The position numbers were made by a program, and so were the translations under genes. Below, piece by piece: positions 12,365-24,406 of a stretch of 64,000 nt of DNA (position 1 is its first letter; each line of letters starts with the position of its first letter). The DNA comes from Chionoecetes opilio (Eukaryota > Arthropoda > Malacostraca > Decapoda > Majidae): assembly GCA_016584305.1 (NCBI GenBank), contig JACEEZ010006346.1, positions 46,260 through 110,259 on the forward strand, read 5' to 3'. Below the pieces are notes generated by a model that saw nothing but the letters and a program-made list of their open reading frames with translations, was not told the origin of the DNA and ran no database searches.

Positions 12365-12992
12365 CACTGGTATTTTGGCTTACGAGTTTAATTCGTTCAT
12401 TGATCGAGCTCGTAACTCAATTTGCTCGTATATCAAATCAATTTTCCCCATTGAAATTAATTGAAATACCATTAAGCCGTTTCAGCCCCCCAAAAAACAC
12501 CCCAATTTTTTTACTGTACCTATATGACTGGACTGCACTCACCCTCCGCCATTTGCATTCGCCTTTGTTTATACTCTGTGTATAAGCTGTTGGAAACAAC
12601 TGTGGGTGGAACTGCCGCTAAACGTACTGCACTCACCCTCCGCCATTTGCATTCGCCAGTGTTTACACTCTGTGTATCAGCTGATGGAAACAACTGTGGG
12701 TGGAACTGCCGCTAAACGTACTGCACTCACCCTCCGCCATTTGCATTCACCTGTGTGAGCACAACACAACAGAGATGCTTCCACGGCGAGGTAACCATGT
12801 GAAGTGAATGGGTGAGACGCGGGATGCTGGGCGGATGTTGTGGCGTTCGCTGCGCCAACTAGCGGCGGCGTATCTGAAGCTCGCTCGTAACTCGGATTTT
12901 GGCTCGCAACTCAAAGCAAAAAATCGACAGAGCGACTGCTCGTAACTCGCAAAACTCGTAAGTTGGGGCACTCGTAAGTCAAGGTACCAGTG
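12365..12992 (+). mobile_element. Tigger-like element, family O
   Basis: 628 bp, TA-flanked, ends CACTGGTATTTTGGCTTACG and the complement of CACTGGTACCTTGACTTACG. Inside is a 94-bp direct repeat, about 2.4 copies (12532-12760), each starting ACTGCACTCACCCTCCGCC. No transposase. Confidence 0.82.
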
Positions 12993-13084
12993 TACACTAT
13001 TTTTCAACCCCTACTCTGAACCACTATCGCTAGCAAAAATCTGGGCATCAGATCAGACATAGTGCAGCTGGGTACCAAGTCACA

Positions 13085-14380
13085 CAAGCACTTTTTTTTT
13101 TACATCACATAGGACTGGCCAAGGGCAAAAAAAGGAGGTAACAAAAAGTCCACTTAATTGCCAGTCCCAATAAAGAAGACAGTAAGGGAAAACAAAAAAG
13201 AGGGGCGAGCCAATTTAGTTCGGGAGGTGTCTTGTTACTCCTCTGTTGAAAAAATTTAAGTCGTAGAAAGGTGGAAAAATAGAAATGGAGAGAGTTCCAG
13301 AGTTTACCAGTGAAGAGAATGAAAGAGTAAAGATACTGGTTAACTCATGCATTAGAGAGATGGACAGAATAGGGATGAGAATGAGTAGAAAGTCTTGTGC
13401 AGCGAGGCCACGGGAGGGGGGAGGCATGCAGTTAGCAAGTTCAGAAGAGCAGTGAGCATGAAAATAACGGTAGAAGATATCAAGATTAGCAACATTGCGG
13501 CGGTGATTCAAAGATTGAAGACAGCCAGTCAAAGGAGGGGAGTTGATGAGACAAAAAGCTTTTGACTCAACCCTGTTTAGGAGAGCTGTATGACTGGATC
13601 ACCCCAAACATGTGAGACATACTCCATACATGGGCAGATAAGGCCCTTGTACAGAGCAGGCAGCTGGGAGGGAGAAAAAAAAAGGACGCAGATGCCACAG
13701 GACACCTAATTTCATAGAAGCTGTTTTAGCAAAAGATGAGATGTGAGATTTCCAGTTCATATTTTAAGTAAAGGATAGTCCTAGAATGTTCTTTGTAGAA
13801 GAGGGAGACAGTTGAGTTTCGTTGTAGAAGAGGGGATAGTTGTTTGGAAGGTAATGTCGAGTTGATAGGTAAAGAAATTGGGTTTTTGAGGCATTGAACA
13901 AAACAAGGTTTGCTTTGCCCCAATCAGAAATTATAGAAAGATCAGAAGTTAGGCGCTCGGTGGCATCTCTCCGTGAATCACTTAGTTCCTGTTGATTTGG
14001 GCGTCTAATGAACGACGTTGAAAAATGCAGGATAGAATCATCAGCGTAGGAGTGGATAGGGCTTTGAGTTAGACTTAGAAGATCATTAATGAATAATAGA
14101 AAGAGAGTGAGTGATAGGACAGAACCCTGGGGAACACCACTATTGATAGATTTAGGAGAAGAACAATGACCGTCTTCAGTAGCTGGAATAGAACGGTTTG
14201 AAAGGAAACTTGAGATGAAGGTGCAGAGAGAAGGATAGAAACCAAATGAGGGTAGTTTGGAAATTAAAGATTTGTGCCAGACTATCAAAAGCTTTTAATA
14301 TGTCAAGGGCAACAGCAAAAGTTTTACCGAAACCTCTAAAAGAGGATGACCAAGATTCAGTTAGGAAAGCTAGATTTAAA
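13085..14380 (-). pseudogene. CR1/Jockey-like LINE, reverse transcriptase C-terminal half and 3' UTR
   Basis: Minus-strand reading shows the RT palm: FAVALDILKAFDS (first Asp), then after a frameshift INSGVPQGSVLS and IHSYADDSILH (the YADD box), followed by the thumb and the C-terminal segment with SLNHRRNVANLDIFYRYFHAHCSSEL and LWNSL-like residues split over frames. Several stops and at least two frameshifts make it dead. The 3' UTR reaches an A-run at 13085-13100. The upstream part lies beyond the hAT insertion, at 19273-19390. Confidence 0.8.
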
Positions 14381-14606
14381 CAGTGTTTCTCAACAAGGGG
14401 TCTGCGGACCACTAGGGGGCCGCAGAAACACATCAAGGGATCCACAGGACGGAGAATTCAACATATTACAGTTAATCCTGTCATGGCTCAGTTTTTTTTA
14501 TAATTCATGATTACACAATGTGTCTTAATCGAGATGTCCAGTTATTTTTTAGTTTTTCCCTGGCTAGTTGCGTCTCTCAGAATGTGGCGATGATTTGTAT
14601 AATATA

Positions 14607-15228
14607 CTAGCGGCAAAGCCGCCCTCCGGGCGGACTTTTTGGCTAGCTCCTGCGGAGGGTTATTGGTGGGCCTTCGGCCCACCAAACACAGACTCTCCAA
14701 ATAGCCCCTTCTAACTTTCCTGAAATCATGGATGTAGAAATGTATGTATTAACGCCAACCCATTCACATCACCCCCAACCCATTCACTCACCCATTACCC
14801 ATCACCCCCCACCCATTCATTCACCCATTACCCATCATCCCCCACCCATTCATTCACCCATTACCCATCACCACACACCCATTCACTCACCCATTACCCA
14901 TCACCCCCCACCTATTCCCTCACCCATCACCCCCCACCCATTCACTCACCCATCACCCCACACCCATTACCCATCACCCTACCCATTCACTCACCCATTA
15001 CCCATCACCCTACATCAATTCTTGCAACCCACTTTTTTTTCTTCACAATTCTCGCTAATAGGCTACTAAAAATAAAAATAAATAAAAGTGATCGGATCAT
15101 CCCATAAGTGGGCTTAAAACCTTCCCCTGGTCAACCTGGTTCCAAAACTGTGCCATATGATGGGATTCCGCCACGGGGGGCGGAACCTATACCACACACA
15201 CACACACTTTCGCTTATATTTTTATAGA
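14607..15228 (-). mobile_element. Non-autonomous Helitron-like element, copy 1
   Basis: Read on the minus strand it starts TCTATAAAAATATAAGCG and ends in a GC hairpin (CCGCCC-GGA-GGGCGG) followed 12 bases later by CTAG. It is preceded by A and followed by T, the Helitron insertion signature. Upstream of the terminal hairpin are more perfect hairpins: GTGGGCC-GAA-GGCCCAC and CTCC-GCA-GGAG. The interior is a CCCATTCACTCACCCATTACC-type minisatellite; no Rep/helicase. Two other copies share both ends. Confidence 0.72.
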
Positions 15229-15577
15229 TTATAATGTTCCTATCACTAAATGCTTTAAAAAAGTGAGAAAGTTATATTTGTTGGCAACGTTGCTTCCGGG
15301 GTGGCATAACATGATGCAATAGCTACACAGCGCGTTGCCCAGAGCTCAGCCCGAGAGCTGTATGCATTCTGCTGACGACTGCTGCTGACTGAACACGTGG
15401 CGCGACTGGCTGTCCTTGTGGATTGTAAGTTTTTGCATAATGTTGTTTAATTTGTTTGTTTGTTTGTTTTTCATTTGACCACACTATAATACTGACACTG
15501 TGCAACAAATATGTAGGTCTTCTTCACCTTAAGCTTTTTTTTTTTTTTTTTTTTTCCAGACTGATGTTTAACTGTCT

Positions 15578-17508
15578 GTGAAGAAAATAGACAAATATGT
15601 TATTAGACCGTCCTCATCCAAACAAGAACTACCAAACAAACAGAGTGATGAGCTAAAATCTTCAGATGATGAGTCAGAGGTCACATCCGTTGAGAGGAAG
15701 AGGAAGATTAGTTCTGGTCATGTTATGGACTCAAAAATTAGGAAATATGATGATATTTACCTTAACTATGGCTTTGTAGTAAGTACAAGTGCAGGTGTTG
15801 AACAGCCACAGTGCGTCCTTTGCTGCAGAGTACTGTCCAATGAGAGTATGAAGCCCTCCAAGTTAATTAGGCACTTTCAGGCAAAGCATTGTCAGTACGT
15901 ACAAGGATAAGTCAAGAACATTTTTTGAGCGCAAAGCTAAAGAACTGCGCAGTGCACAAGTCGGGTTAAAGACCACTACCACTATGGATAAAAAACTGCC
16001 TAAGATCTCATATATTGTGGCTCAGAAAATTTGCCAACAGAAAATGCCTCACACAATTGGGGAAAAATTGATCATGCCTTGTGCAATTGAAATTGTCAGG
16101 GAAGTGCAAGGGGATGAAAAAGCTAAGGCATTAACAAAAATTCCAATATCAAATGACACTGTGAAACGCCGCATCTCATCAATGTCTGAAGACATACTGG
16201 AACAATGCACTGCACGTCTCCATAACAATGACTTTGCCATCCAGCTGGATGAATCAACAGATGTGTCCAAATTGTCACATCTACTGGCGTTTGTGCACTA
16301 TATGTGGGAGAATGAATTACGAGAGGAATTTTAGTTTTGCAAAGAGATGAGAACAGCTACAGGAATGGACGTGTTTCAAACTCTGGATGACTTTATGAAG
16401 GATAATGGAATCAGTCGGACTAATTGCATCGGAATATGTACTGATGGCGCCGCAGCCATGACTGGCAGGCATAAAGGAGTCATGACCAGAATATTAGAAG
16501 TTGCTCCCCGTGCCATTGCAACTCACTGTTTTTTGCACAGAGAAATGCTCGCTGCAAAAGACTTGGAGCCTGGGCTTCACGCAGTTATGAACACTGCTGT
16601 AGAAATTGTAAACTTCGTTAAAGCAAGGGCCACAAATTCCAGACTGTTTGCTGCACTCTGTGAGGAAGTAGGTGCAGACTATATATCTCTATTTATGCAT
16701 ACAGAGGTGAGATGGTTATCCCGCGGGCGGATGCTCACACGCTTATTCAGCCTAAGGGAGGAGCCGTGAACTCTTCTCTTAGAGAAGAATCCTGAGCTTG
16801 CAGATTTCTTTAATGATAAATGGCTTCTTCAGCTGAGCTACCTGGCAGACATATTCAGCGAAGTAAATAAGCTGAACAAAGCAATGCAAGGTGCAAACAC
16901 AAACAAAATTTCTCAGTACCAAAAAGTTGAGGCTTTCAAATGAAAGCTCAAGTTGTGGCGTGTTCGTACCTCGTCAGGAATCACTGATATGTTTGAAAAT
17001 ATGCATGCATTCATTCAAGACAGAGGCATTAGTTTCAATGTAGTCAAAGCACAGGTAACATTAAACCTGTCAAAGTTGTTGGAGAAAATCAACAGCTATT
17101 TCCCTGAGCTAACTGAGGAGCAGGCTGCTTCTTACCAGTGGATAGAAAACCTCTTCATTGAGAATATTGAGATGAAGCTCCCAGAAGCCTCTGTCAAAAT
17201 TATTAGAGGAGCTCATTGACCTATCATCTGATGGTACCATGAAGACTTGATTCAGTGCAGTGCCACTAGAAACCTTCTGGGCTCAATGTTTTCATGAGTT
17301 CCCGATTTCTCATGAAGCAGCTATGAAAGTGTTGTTCCCTTTCACCACCACCTACCTATGTGAGTCAAGCTTTTCAGCCATGACAGCACTGAAAACTAAA
17401 TATAGGTCAAGATTAAGGATCGAAGATGACATGCGTGTCAGTTTATCAAGAATACCCCCACGCATTGATAATATCATTGCCAGCAGTCAGCAGCAAGTAT
17501 CACATTAA
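15578..17508 (+). pseudogene. hAT transposase of the BED/SCAND3/FAM200 type, decayed
   Basis: About 640 codons in all, broken by stops and shifts into pieces 15578-15910, 15984-16334, 16347-16769, 16953-17219 and 17260-17508. In order: a basic N-terminus, a BED zinc finger (CVLCCRVL...RHFQAKH, C-x2-C...H-x4-H), the RNase H-like core with QLDESTD (first catalytic Asp) and ICTDGAAAMTG (second Asp), then the C-terminal dimerisation domain (CESSFSAMTALKTKYRSRL). Similar genes were domesticated in vertebrates, but this copy has at least four disruptions. It lies between two Helitrons of equal orientation. Confidence 0.88.
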
Positions 17509-17696
17509 GTGAAACATAAACATCATTTACAGATATAGAAAAAGTTAATTGATCATAAACAAAATTTAATGTGGGAAGCTTTTTATATGACCATGTTATT
17601 TGTAACTTAATTTTTCAGAGTCGCTAAATAAGAGTTTACCATTTTAAAAGCCTAATTATTATGCTTTTTTAGAAGTGATGTTTACTTTATTTTCCA

Positions 17697-18256
17697 CTAG
17701 CCGCAAAGCTGCCCTCCGGGCGGACTTTTTGGCTAGCTCCTGCGGAGGGCTATTGGTGGGCCTTTGGCCCACCAAACACACTCTCCAGATAGCCCCTTCT
17801 AGCTTTCCTGAAATCATGGATGTAGAAATGTATGTATTAACGTCAACCCATTCACATCACCCCCAACCCATTCACTCACCCATTACCCATCACCCTCCAC
17901 CCATTCACTCACCCACTACCCATCACCCCCCACCCATTCATTCACCCATTACCCATCACCCCCCATCAATTCCCCCACCCATTCACTCACCCATTACCCA
18001 TCACCCCACCCATTCCCCATCACCCTACATCAAGGTTTCCTCAATTCTCGCAACCCACTTTTTTTTCATTCTCGCTAATAGGCTGCTAAAAATGAAAGAA
18101 AAAAAGTTATCGGATCATCTCATAAGTGGGCTTAAAACCTTCCCCTGATCGACCTGGTTCCAAAACTGTGCCATATGATGGGATTGGGGCACTGGGGGCG
18201 GCACCTATCGCGGACACACAGACAGACACACACACTTTCGCTTATATTATTATAGA
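17697..18256 (-). mobile_element. Non-autonomous Helitron-like element, copy 2
   Basis: 560 bp, the same orientation and ends as copy 1: A|TCTATAATAATATAAGCG at the 5' end and ...GCGGCTAG|T at the 3' end on the minus strand. It has a shorter CCCATT minisatellite than copy 1. One base change weakens the GCCGC hairpin, and another (CCTTTGG) the GGCCCAC hairpin. Confidence 0.72.
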
Positions 18257-18413
18257 TTTCGTAAATATACACGGATTTTTTTTTTTTTCCTTTTTCTTTT
18301 ATTTTTGTATCATGTTTGTACAATGAAAACAATCTGATAATAATAAACACCACTTCCTGTGAAAAGAAAACCTTTAATTAACCATTCTTACATACAAATG
18401 TAAAATGACTATA

Positions 18414-19184
18414 CAGGGAGGTCCCGAAGATACGAGCAGTTAGGTTTCACCTGGCATACTCGTAAAGCGAAATCTCGTTTAACTAAACACATAACTAATG
18501 GTAAAATATAGGTTTGGTTCCAGGACCCCATCAATTAAAAACACACAAAAAAAACATCTTTTTCAAGCTAAAATAAACTATAGCAAACACACCAAACACA
18601 CAGCGTCTATATTACCCACACTGTACTACCTATTCTGTAGAAAAAGAATTCTGAAAGAGAAAATAGCACACAAAATAACATAACTGCACATTAACTAAAC
18701 ATAAAACACGCATAACAAGCAAAAAAGACGTTGTAATGTATGGGACGCCACGTGATACAAGAGAAGGTAGTGTAGTGGTCCCAAGGTTGGGGCCACACAC
18801 CTGCTATTTACCCCTAAAGGTCAGGCCGTGCCATATGCTTAATTACCCTTCAGGTCACGCCTTGCTAGGGGTGACCTGACTGCGGTCCCAAGGTTGGAGC
18901 AGCACACCTGCTAATTACCCCTAAATGTCAGGCCGCACCATATGCTTAATTACCCTTCAGGTCACGGCTTGCTAGGGATGACCTCACTGGGGTCAACCAA
19001 ATCCCCCTTTGTTCAGCCTGGGAGTGGTAGGGCATGCATTTTTAACTTGATAATTTTACTCACCCCAGTTTGAATGTCGTATCATTGGATTTTCGATCTC
19101 GTATATTGAAAATAGACCCTAATTTACACATCTCGTATCATTGGATTCTCGTATACCGAATGCTGGTATAACGGGACCTCCCTG
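18414..19184 (+). mobile_element. Tigger-like element, family A copy 2
   Basis: 771 bp, TA-flanked, the same ends as copy 1 and collinear with it throughout, inserted near the right end of the hAT. Confidence 0.88.
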
Positions 19185-19272
19185 TATCATATCTAATCCC
19201 GTACCAAGGGGTCCCCTGAATATATAAGTGGATGTAAGGGGTCCACAAAGCTTGAAAGGTTGAGAAACACTG

Positions 19273-19390
19273 AGTTAGAAGATCGCCAATAGATCCTCCT
19301 TTACGGAAACCGTACTGACGATCAGATAGAAGATTGTGAGCTTAGACCTTAAGAATCTTCTTATTAAGTATAGATTCAAAAGTTTTAGAT
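19273..19390 (-). pseudogene. Upstream piece of the CR1/Jockey LINE reverse transcriptase
   Basis: Minus-strand reading gives residues of the fingers region (Y-L/I-x-S-x-x-Y-G-F-R-K-G-x-S-x-x-D-L-L-type, several mutated), directly upstream of the part at 13085-14380 once the hAT is removed. Confidence 0.65.
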
Positions 19391-19830
19391 CACAGGAAGA
19401 TTGAGAGAATACAAAGAGCAGCCACAAAAATGGCTCCAAGCCTTTGAGATTTACCATATGAAGAAAGACTTTCAAGATTAAAACTCCCAACACTTGAGAA
19501 AAGAAGAGAAAGGGGAGATTTTATAGCAGTGTATAGAGCATCAATGGGTCTGGAAAAAATTGACAGAGAAGATCTGTTTGTGTGGGGCGACAGAAGTACA
19601 AGAGGTCATGAGAAGAAATTGAAAAGGACAACATGCAAGAGGGATATAAAAAAATACAGCTTCCCATATAGAAGCATAGAAGCCTGGAACAACCTTGATG
19701 CAAAAGTGATTAATGCAAGAAGTATTCAGGACTTCAAAGGCAAACTGGATAATAGTAGATTTGGAGACGGGACAGTACGAGCATAGCTCTTTTCCTGTAT
19801 GTTACAACTAGGTAAACAACTAGGTAAAAT
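19390..19830 (+). pseudogene. LINE reverse-transcriptase C-terminus and 3' end, opposite strand
   Basis: + strand reading gives RIQRAATKMAPSL, LPTLEKRRERGDFIAVYRA, FPYRSIEAWNNLDAKVI and SIQDFKGKLD, the conserved C-terminal region of CR1/L2-like elements. The 3' end repeats AACTAGGTAAA. It abuts the other LINE tail-on, so two LINEs of opposite orientation meet here. Confidence 0.75.
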
Positions 19831-20919
19831 ACACAAAAAAACACTGAAGAGTAAAGTCACAAGTTAGGAGCAAGCCTACCATTGAATAGGGCAGGTATAC
19901 AAACTAAATAAAGCCATAAAAGAAACCCACACCCTTCTGGTGTTTTTGTCATGTGGGGAGTGGTGAGTGCGACACCCGACCCTCACCCGGTGGCGAGCAG
20001 CAGACTGCACCCCACATGGGCCCGGCAAGGTAGACAGACAGCCAGGTCATATGATGTGAAAATTAAGATTTGCAGTGGTTGGATATGTATGTAGGTGAAA
20101 ATGTACAAGTTACGGCAAAGATTTAAGAGAGTTAAGATACAGGGAACAATCTTTAAATGTGTGTGGTGTGATGGAGAGGAGGATGAGTGAGCGGGTGGGG
20201 GTAGTAGGAGAGAGAGGCGAAGGTGGTAGCCTCGTGTTGAAGTAGGGCAGGAGTTTCTCGTGGGTGTTTTTGATGGGGGTTCGTGGTATTGAACTACCAT
20301 ACCATACCATACCATCCTGCTATGGTTATCCTTTTAAGTTTTAGTTTTCTCTCATGTGTTGTCGAGACATGGTTTTCCTTCGGAATAAGGAACGTTTTCT
20401 GTATTGTGATTGGCTGGGATTTTTGATAACACGACGGTGATATGCTGGCAAGTCTCATGACGTCATTGTAGTCACTCTGCCACTGAGCTGCTTTTCCTTG
20501 TGAACAACAACATAACACCACTGCCTAGCCTCTTTTTTCAATAACAGTGTTGACCGGGTTGCAGAAACAGAGGCCTGTAGTTAACAATCCTCAAAGGCAA
20601 CCCTCCTGGCCCTTTGAATGGCACCCCAAGCTCATTCGCAGGCAGGCAGGCAACAGATTGCCAGGAGTGGACTTAGACCAGTCGGTGGACCAGAGATACA
20701 TACTGTATGTAGAATTAGCCAGTGGTCATGATCTGGGTGTTAGTGTTTATTATTACATACGTCCAGTTTAATAATAAATATATTATTGTAGCTGAAATTT
20801 TTATATTATGCTAGTGGGAAACCTAAAAGACTGTAGATTGTAGAGCCATTCTCTGCTGCTAGGCAGCCCAGGAACCCTGGCTGCCAACTGTAAGGTGTTA
20901 ATCAACATAACATATTATA
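19831..20919. other. Intronic sequence with a short (ACCAT)n repeat
   Basis: Mostly unassigned. ACCAT is repeated four times near 20298-20317. No exon or transposon end recognised. Confidence 0.5.
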
Positions 20920-21580
20920 CAGTACCTTCCCGAGCTTCACGCTTGCTTTCCGAAGGCATAGCGCTAAACTCGAGGATTGCGAAACTCAGGGTATTGGAAA
21001 CACTTAAAAAATGCTTATTTATTCCGGTGCGAGGTGTACCGTATTTTACGGCTTATAAGACTCACTTTTTTCCCAAAACGATACCCTGAAAAATACTCAT
21101 GCGTCTTCTGAGACGAATGTTGTAGAACTTCCTCAGTACTCAGTACTTCAGTACTTACCTGTTACAAGTATTTCAAATACCATGACATTCAAATCAACAA
21201 ATCTGTCCTCACGCTGTGATGTTTACGTTCCGCGTCTGAGGCTCAGGAGATTGCCGCCAACAGCACCATCTATCATCTCCTAGTGTTGATGTATCATTTA
21301 CCACCAGTCTGTCACACATATCACAAGCTCTTTTCATTCCTGGAAATTATCACCCATGGCGATATCATCAAAATGATTTACTAATACACACAAACCTTGT
21401 TTTCCCGGACTAATAGGGGGGAGCACTGGTCCGGGAATCGCAACATTCCAGGAATTATTCTTAAAAAAAAAAAAAAAAAGTCCGATGCCATTACCCACCC
21501 CCGGACGTTTATCCTACTCTAGTATTTACTGTCCGGCAACCACCAATATCAACTACCCCGCCGCGTACTTCTACGTCCGC

Positions 21581-22068
21581 TGAGCATGCTGCCACCTGGC
21601 GGGAGGCAGCAGAAAGTGTTCAATAGTCTCAAGAGACGTTCCTGCACCAGGGGCAGTGGGGGTCAGGGGGCTAACGGAGGCCGTGCAGGTGAACCGTGAG
21701 TGTCGTGTGCCTAAATGTAAACAATACGATCGCTGAGCATGCTGCCACCTGGCGGGAGGCAGCAGAAAGTGTTCAATAGTCTCAAGAGACGTTCCTGCAC
21801 CAGGGGCAGTGGGGGTCAGGGGACTAACGGAGGCTGTGCAGGTGAACCGTGAGTGTCGTGTGTCCAAATGTAAACAATACGACCGCTGAGGATGCTGCCA
21901 CCTGGCGGGAGGCAGCAGAAAGTGTTCAATAGTCTCAGAGATGTTCCTGCACCAGGGGCAGTGGGAGTCAGGGGACTGACGGAGGCGGTGCAGGTGAACC
22001 GTGAGTGTCGTGTGCCCAAATGTAAATAATACGACCGCTGAGCATGCTGCCACCTGGCGGGAGGCCCG
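21581..22068 (-). repeat. 153-bp tandem repeat derived from the LINE C-terminus
   Basis: Three full units of 152-153 bp plus a partial one, each beginning TGAGCATGCTGCCACCTGGC. Read on the minus strand a unit encodes the CCHC-bearing C-terminal segment of the RNase H LINE (HTTLTVHLHRL...CPWC...TIEHFLL), so a coding fragment was amplified into a minisatellite. Later units shift frame. Confidence 0.85.
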
Positions 22069-22139
22069 GACACTGACCAGGGGTGACAGGGGACGCTCGG
22101 ACCGCCGGACAACTTTGTCAATTTACGAACAGGACTCGG

Positions 22140-23971
22140 TGTAATGCCCGGTATTCGGAAGAGATAGGATGGGAATTCCTATCATACAATTCCCGGGTTA
22201 TGTATTTAAGAAGGAAAAAGGTATTCCTATCATATTAAGGTCAATTCAATCTTTTCGTTTCTCGTGAAATTTATCTTCTTTCTTTCTATCTCCCACTTCT
22301 ATCTTCCCCCCCTCCCCCACTCCCTCCCCCATACACTCAGGATACGAGTCCAAATTCGTGGGACACTTATTTCCCGATCATCGATAACTAGTAGATTCAA
22401 AAACTTTTCATCCTCTCCTCACCCTCCTGACAGATCAAGGAACACTCTTAGATTCTTAAAGTCCTTCAAAATAGACACAATAGTGACAGATCACGTTCAT
22501 AAATGGATGGGTTAGTCGAGTTATTTGCTAAATTAAAAGTCGACCAAATTTATGTTTCGACTCCAATACCTCGTCTCTCTAAAAAACACGTTCGTGGGCT
22601 TGAACGAAAGGAAATAACACGTTTCCCCGGATATTAGAATAAAGATATTAAATTCTTCTATATCAAAGTAAAAGAACTGCATTATGGGCAGCCATTTCAT
22701 GTGTATGCTTGTTTCATTAGTTGATTGGAGTCATTCGAGGTCTGATGATCCTTTCAGGGGAGACCGGTCCTGGGGATCCGAACATTCCTTTTTTTTCCCG
22801 CTTCTCCCAACCTCGTTTTGTCTTACCACGAGTGAGTCAGTCTCTCACTCCCTTCAATCCAGGTAAGACCTCAGTAACTCGCTCCTATTTCCCCCCCCCC
22901 CCCCTCCTTGTTATGATGTATCTATCTATATGCTCATGTATGGGTGCAGTTGTTCAGTTTCATTGGCGCATGGGAGGCCTGCCCCGTCCTTATAAGTGTT
23001 ATTAACGTGAGTCTCTCACTCCCTTCACTCCAGTGAGGAGTCTCTCGCTCCTTTCACTCCAGGCTTCGACGGACGTCTCAGTCTGACGAAAAACCCCGTC
23101 ACATGGTTTTAAGTGAACGCAAACAACATTATTACTCTTATATTCCCCCCTTATATTCTCCATGTATACCTATAAGTATTCAGCGGTATGTTACATACGT
23201 AAATGATAATTTATTAATAGGATTCAGTGAGGGAGGTTATGCTCTCAAGAGCTTTCCTGTGTCAGATTGGAGAGCTTTCCTGTGTCAGATTGGGGAGCTT
23301 TCCTGTGTCAGATTGGAGAGTTTTCCTGTGTCAGATTGGAGAGTTTTCCTGTGTCGGATTAGAGGGCTTTCCTGTGTCGGATTAGAGGGCTTTCCTGTGT
23401 CGGATTAGAGAGCTTTCCTGTGCCGGGTTAGAGAGCTTTCCTGTGTCGGATTAAAGCTTATATGTGTGTCTAAGATCTCAAACAAGAGAGATAATATTTC
23501 ATGATGAATAAATAGGATGATGTTTCAAATATAGTTCTTGTGTTATTTAGTAGAAACCTCAGGTGATTATTCTGTGTTAGGACAATACTTCCCCACACTT
23601 CCAAAAAGAGTTTTCAGCCTTACTCGGTGTACTTCTAAGTATCAACCCCGACTACCAAATAAATCATATATATATTCAAACATGCTCAGGGAGTAAACCA
23701 GAGAACTACTCGCTTGAGCTGGTGGCAGCATTTCCCCTTACTCCTTAACTCCTACCCCTTCCCCGTAACCTTAACTCCTACCCCTTCCCCTTTAGTTCAT
23801 TCCCATTTCAGTACTCTCCGCAGCGAGAAGTATTCGTATTATAATTAAATAGTGAAGTCATAAGACAAATTTCAACTCTCAATTCAGTTGTAATCAATGT
23901 AGAATTCTAACAAGTTAATATCATTCAATATAAAGGTGTCAGCAACAACCTATAAAAACCCTGGCATCACA
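22140..23971 (+). mobile_element. Candidate solo LTR, 1.83 kb
   Basis: Starts TGTAATGCC and ends GGCATCACA, an imperfect 9-bp terminal inverted repeat of the TG...CA type, flanked by a 4-bp duplication TCGG (22136-22139 and 23972-23975). The interior has no gag/pol residues, repeated TCTCACTCCCTTCA words near 22840-23065, and a 23-bp minisatellite. Long for an LTR; a second copy would settle the call. Confidence 0.5.
23250..23456 (+). repeat. 23-bp minisatellite, nine units
   Basis: Unit GCTTTCCTGTGTCAGATTGG plus three bases, nine tandem copies grading from a TCAGATTGGAGA form on the left to TCGGATTAGAGG on the right, a clear directional drift of the unit. Confidence 0.93.
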
Positions 23972-23986
23972 TCGGCATTTCAACGG

Positions 23987-24030
<44 letters not shown>

Positions 24031-24111
24031 GACTCTTGACATATCCCCAGACCTCGGATTTTGTCCGGCAAATCCGATATCCGGGAAATGGAGGTCCGGG
24101 AAATTGAGGTT

Positions 24112-24149
<38 letters not shown>

Positions 24150-24406
24150 CACTAAACCCTTCATGTTCGCGGGTTTAAGGCTCGCGGATTTGATTACTCA
24201 CGGGTTTTCAAACCTAGGGTAATTAAACATAAATACGTACAGGTAATTAAATATAATTTTAAAATACGAAAAGTAAGGAGTTTGAATGGCGCGCGCAAAA
24301 ATGTTTGTGTGTGCAGCCGCGTGAGGGCCGCCACTACCGCCACTCTGCCAGTTCCCGCCAGTAGAACAAAATCCAGCTTGTGTTTACCCGTTCTCGTCTC
24401 GTCAAC

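Larger units (their letters stand above)
14381..19272 (+). mobile_element. hAT element, 4.9 kb, inserted in the CR1/Jockey LINE
   Basis: Ends CAGTGTTTCTCAACAAGGGG and the complement of CAGTGTTTCTCAACCTTTC, the widespread Charlie-type hAT terminus. Removing it brings the two LINE halves together (GDLL-type residues on the right, FLTESW on the left). The 8-bp flanks match at only 5 of 8 positions, so the insertion is old. It contains two Helitrons, a decayed transposase and family A copy 2. Confidence 0.8.
21387..24117 (+). mobile_element. Tigger-like element, family K
   Basis: Left end after TA: CACACAAACCTTGTTTTCCC. The right end is the complement of CACACAAACCTCAATTTCCC, running into a (TG)n(TA)n tract that has replaced the right TA. 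Subterminal text on both sides carries CCGGGAA/TCCGG words. Inside are a LINE-derived tandem array and a candidate solo LTR; little of the original interior remains. Confidence 0.65.

Noticed and set aside
14728..15069. Pro/His-rich frame THSHHPQPIHSPITHH
   Set aside because: It is the CCCATT minisatellite inside the Helitron copies, open by virtue of its repeat and not conserved as protein between copies.
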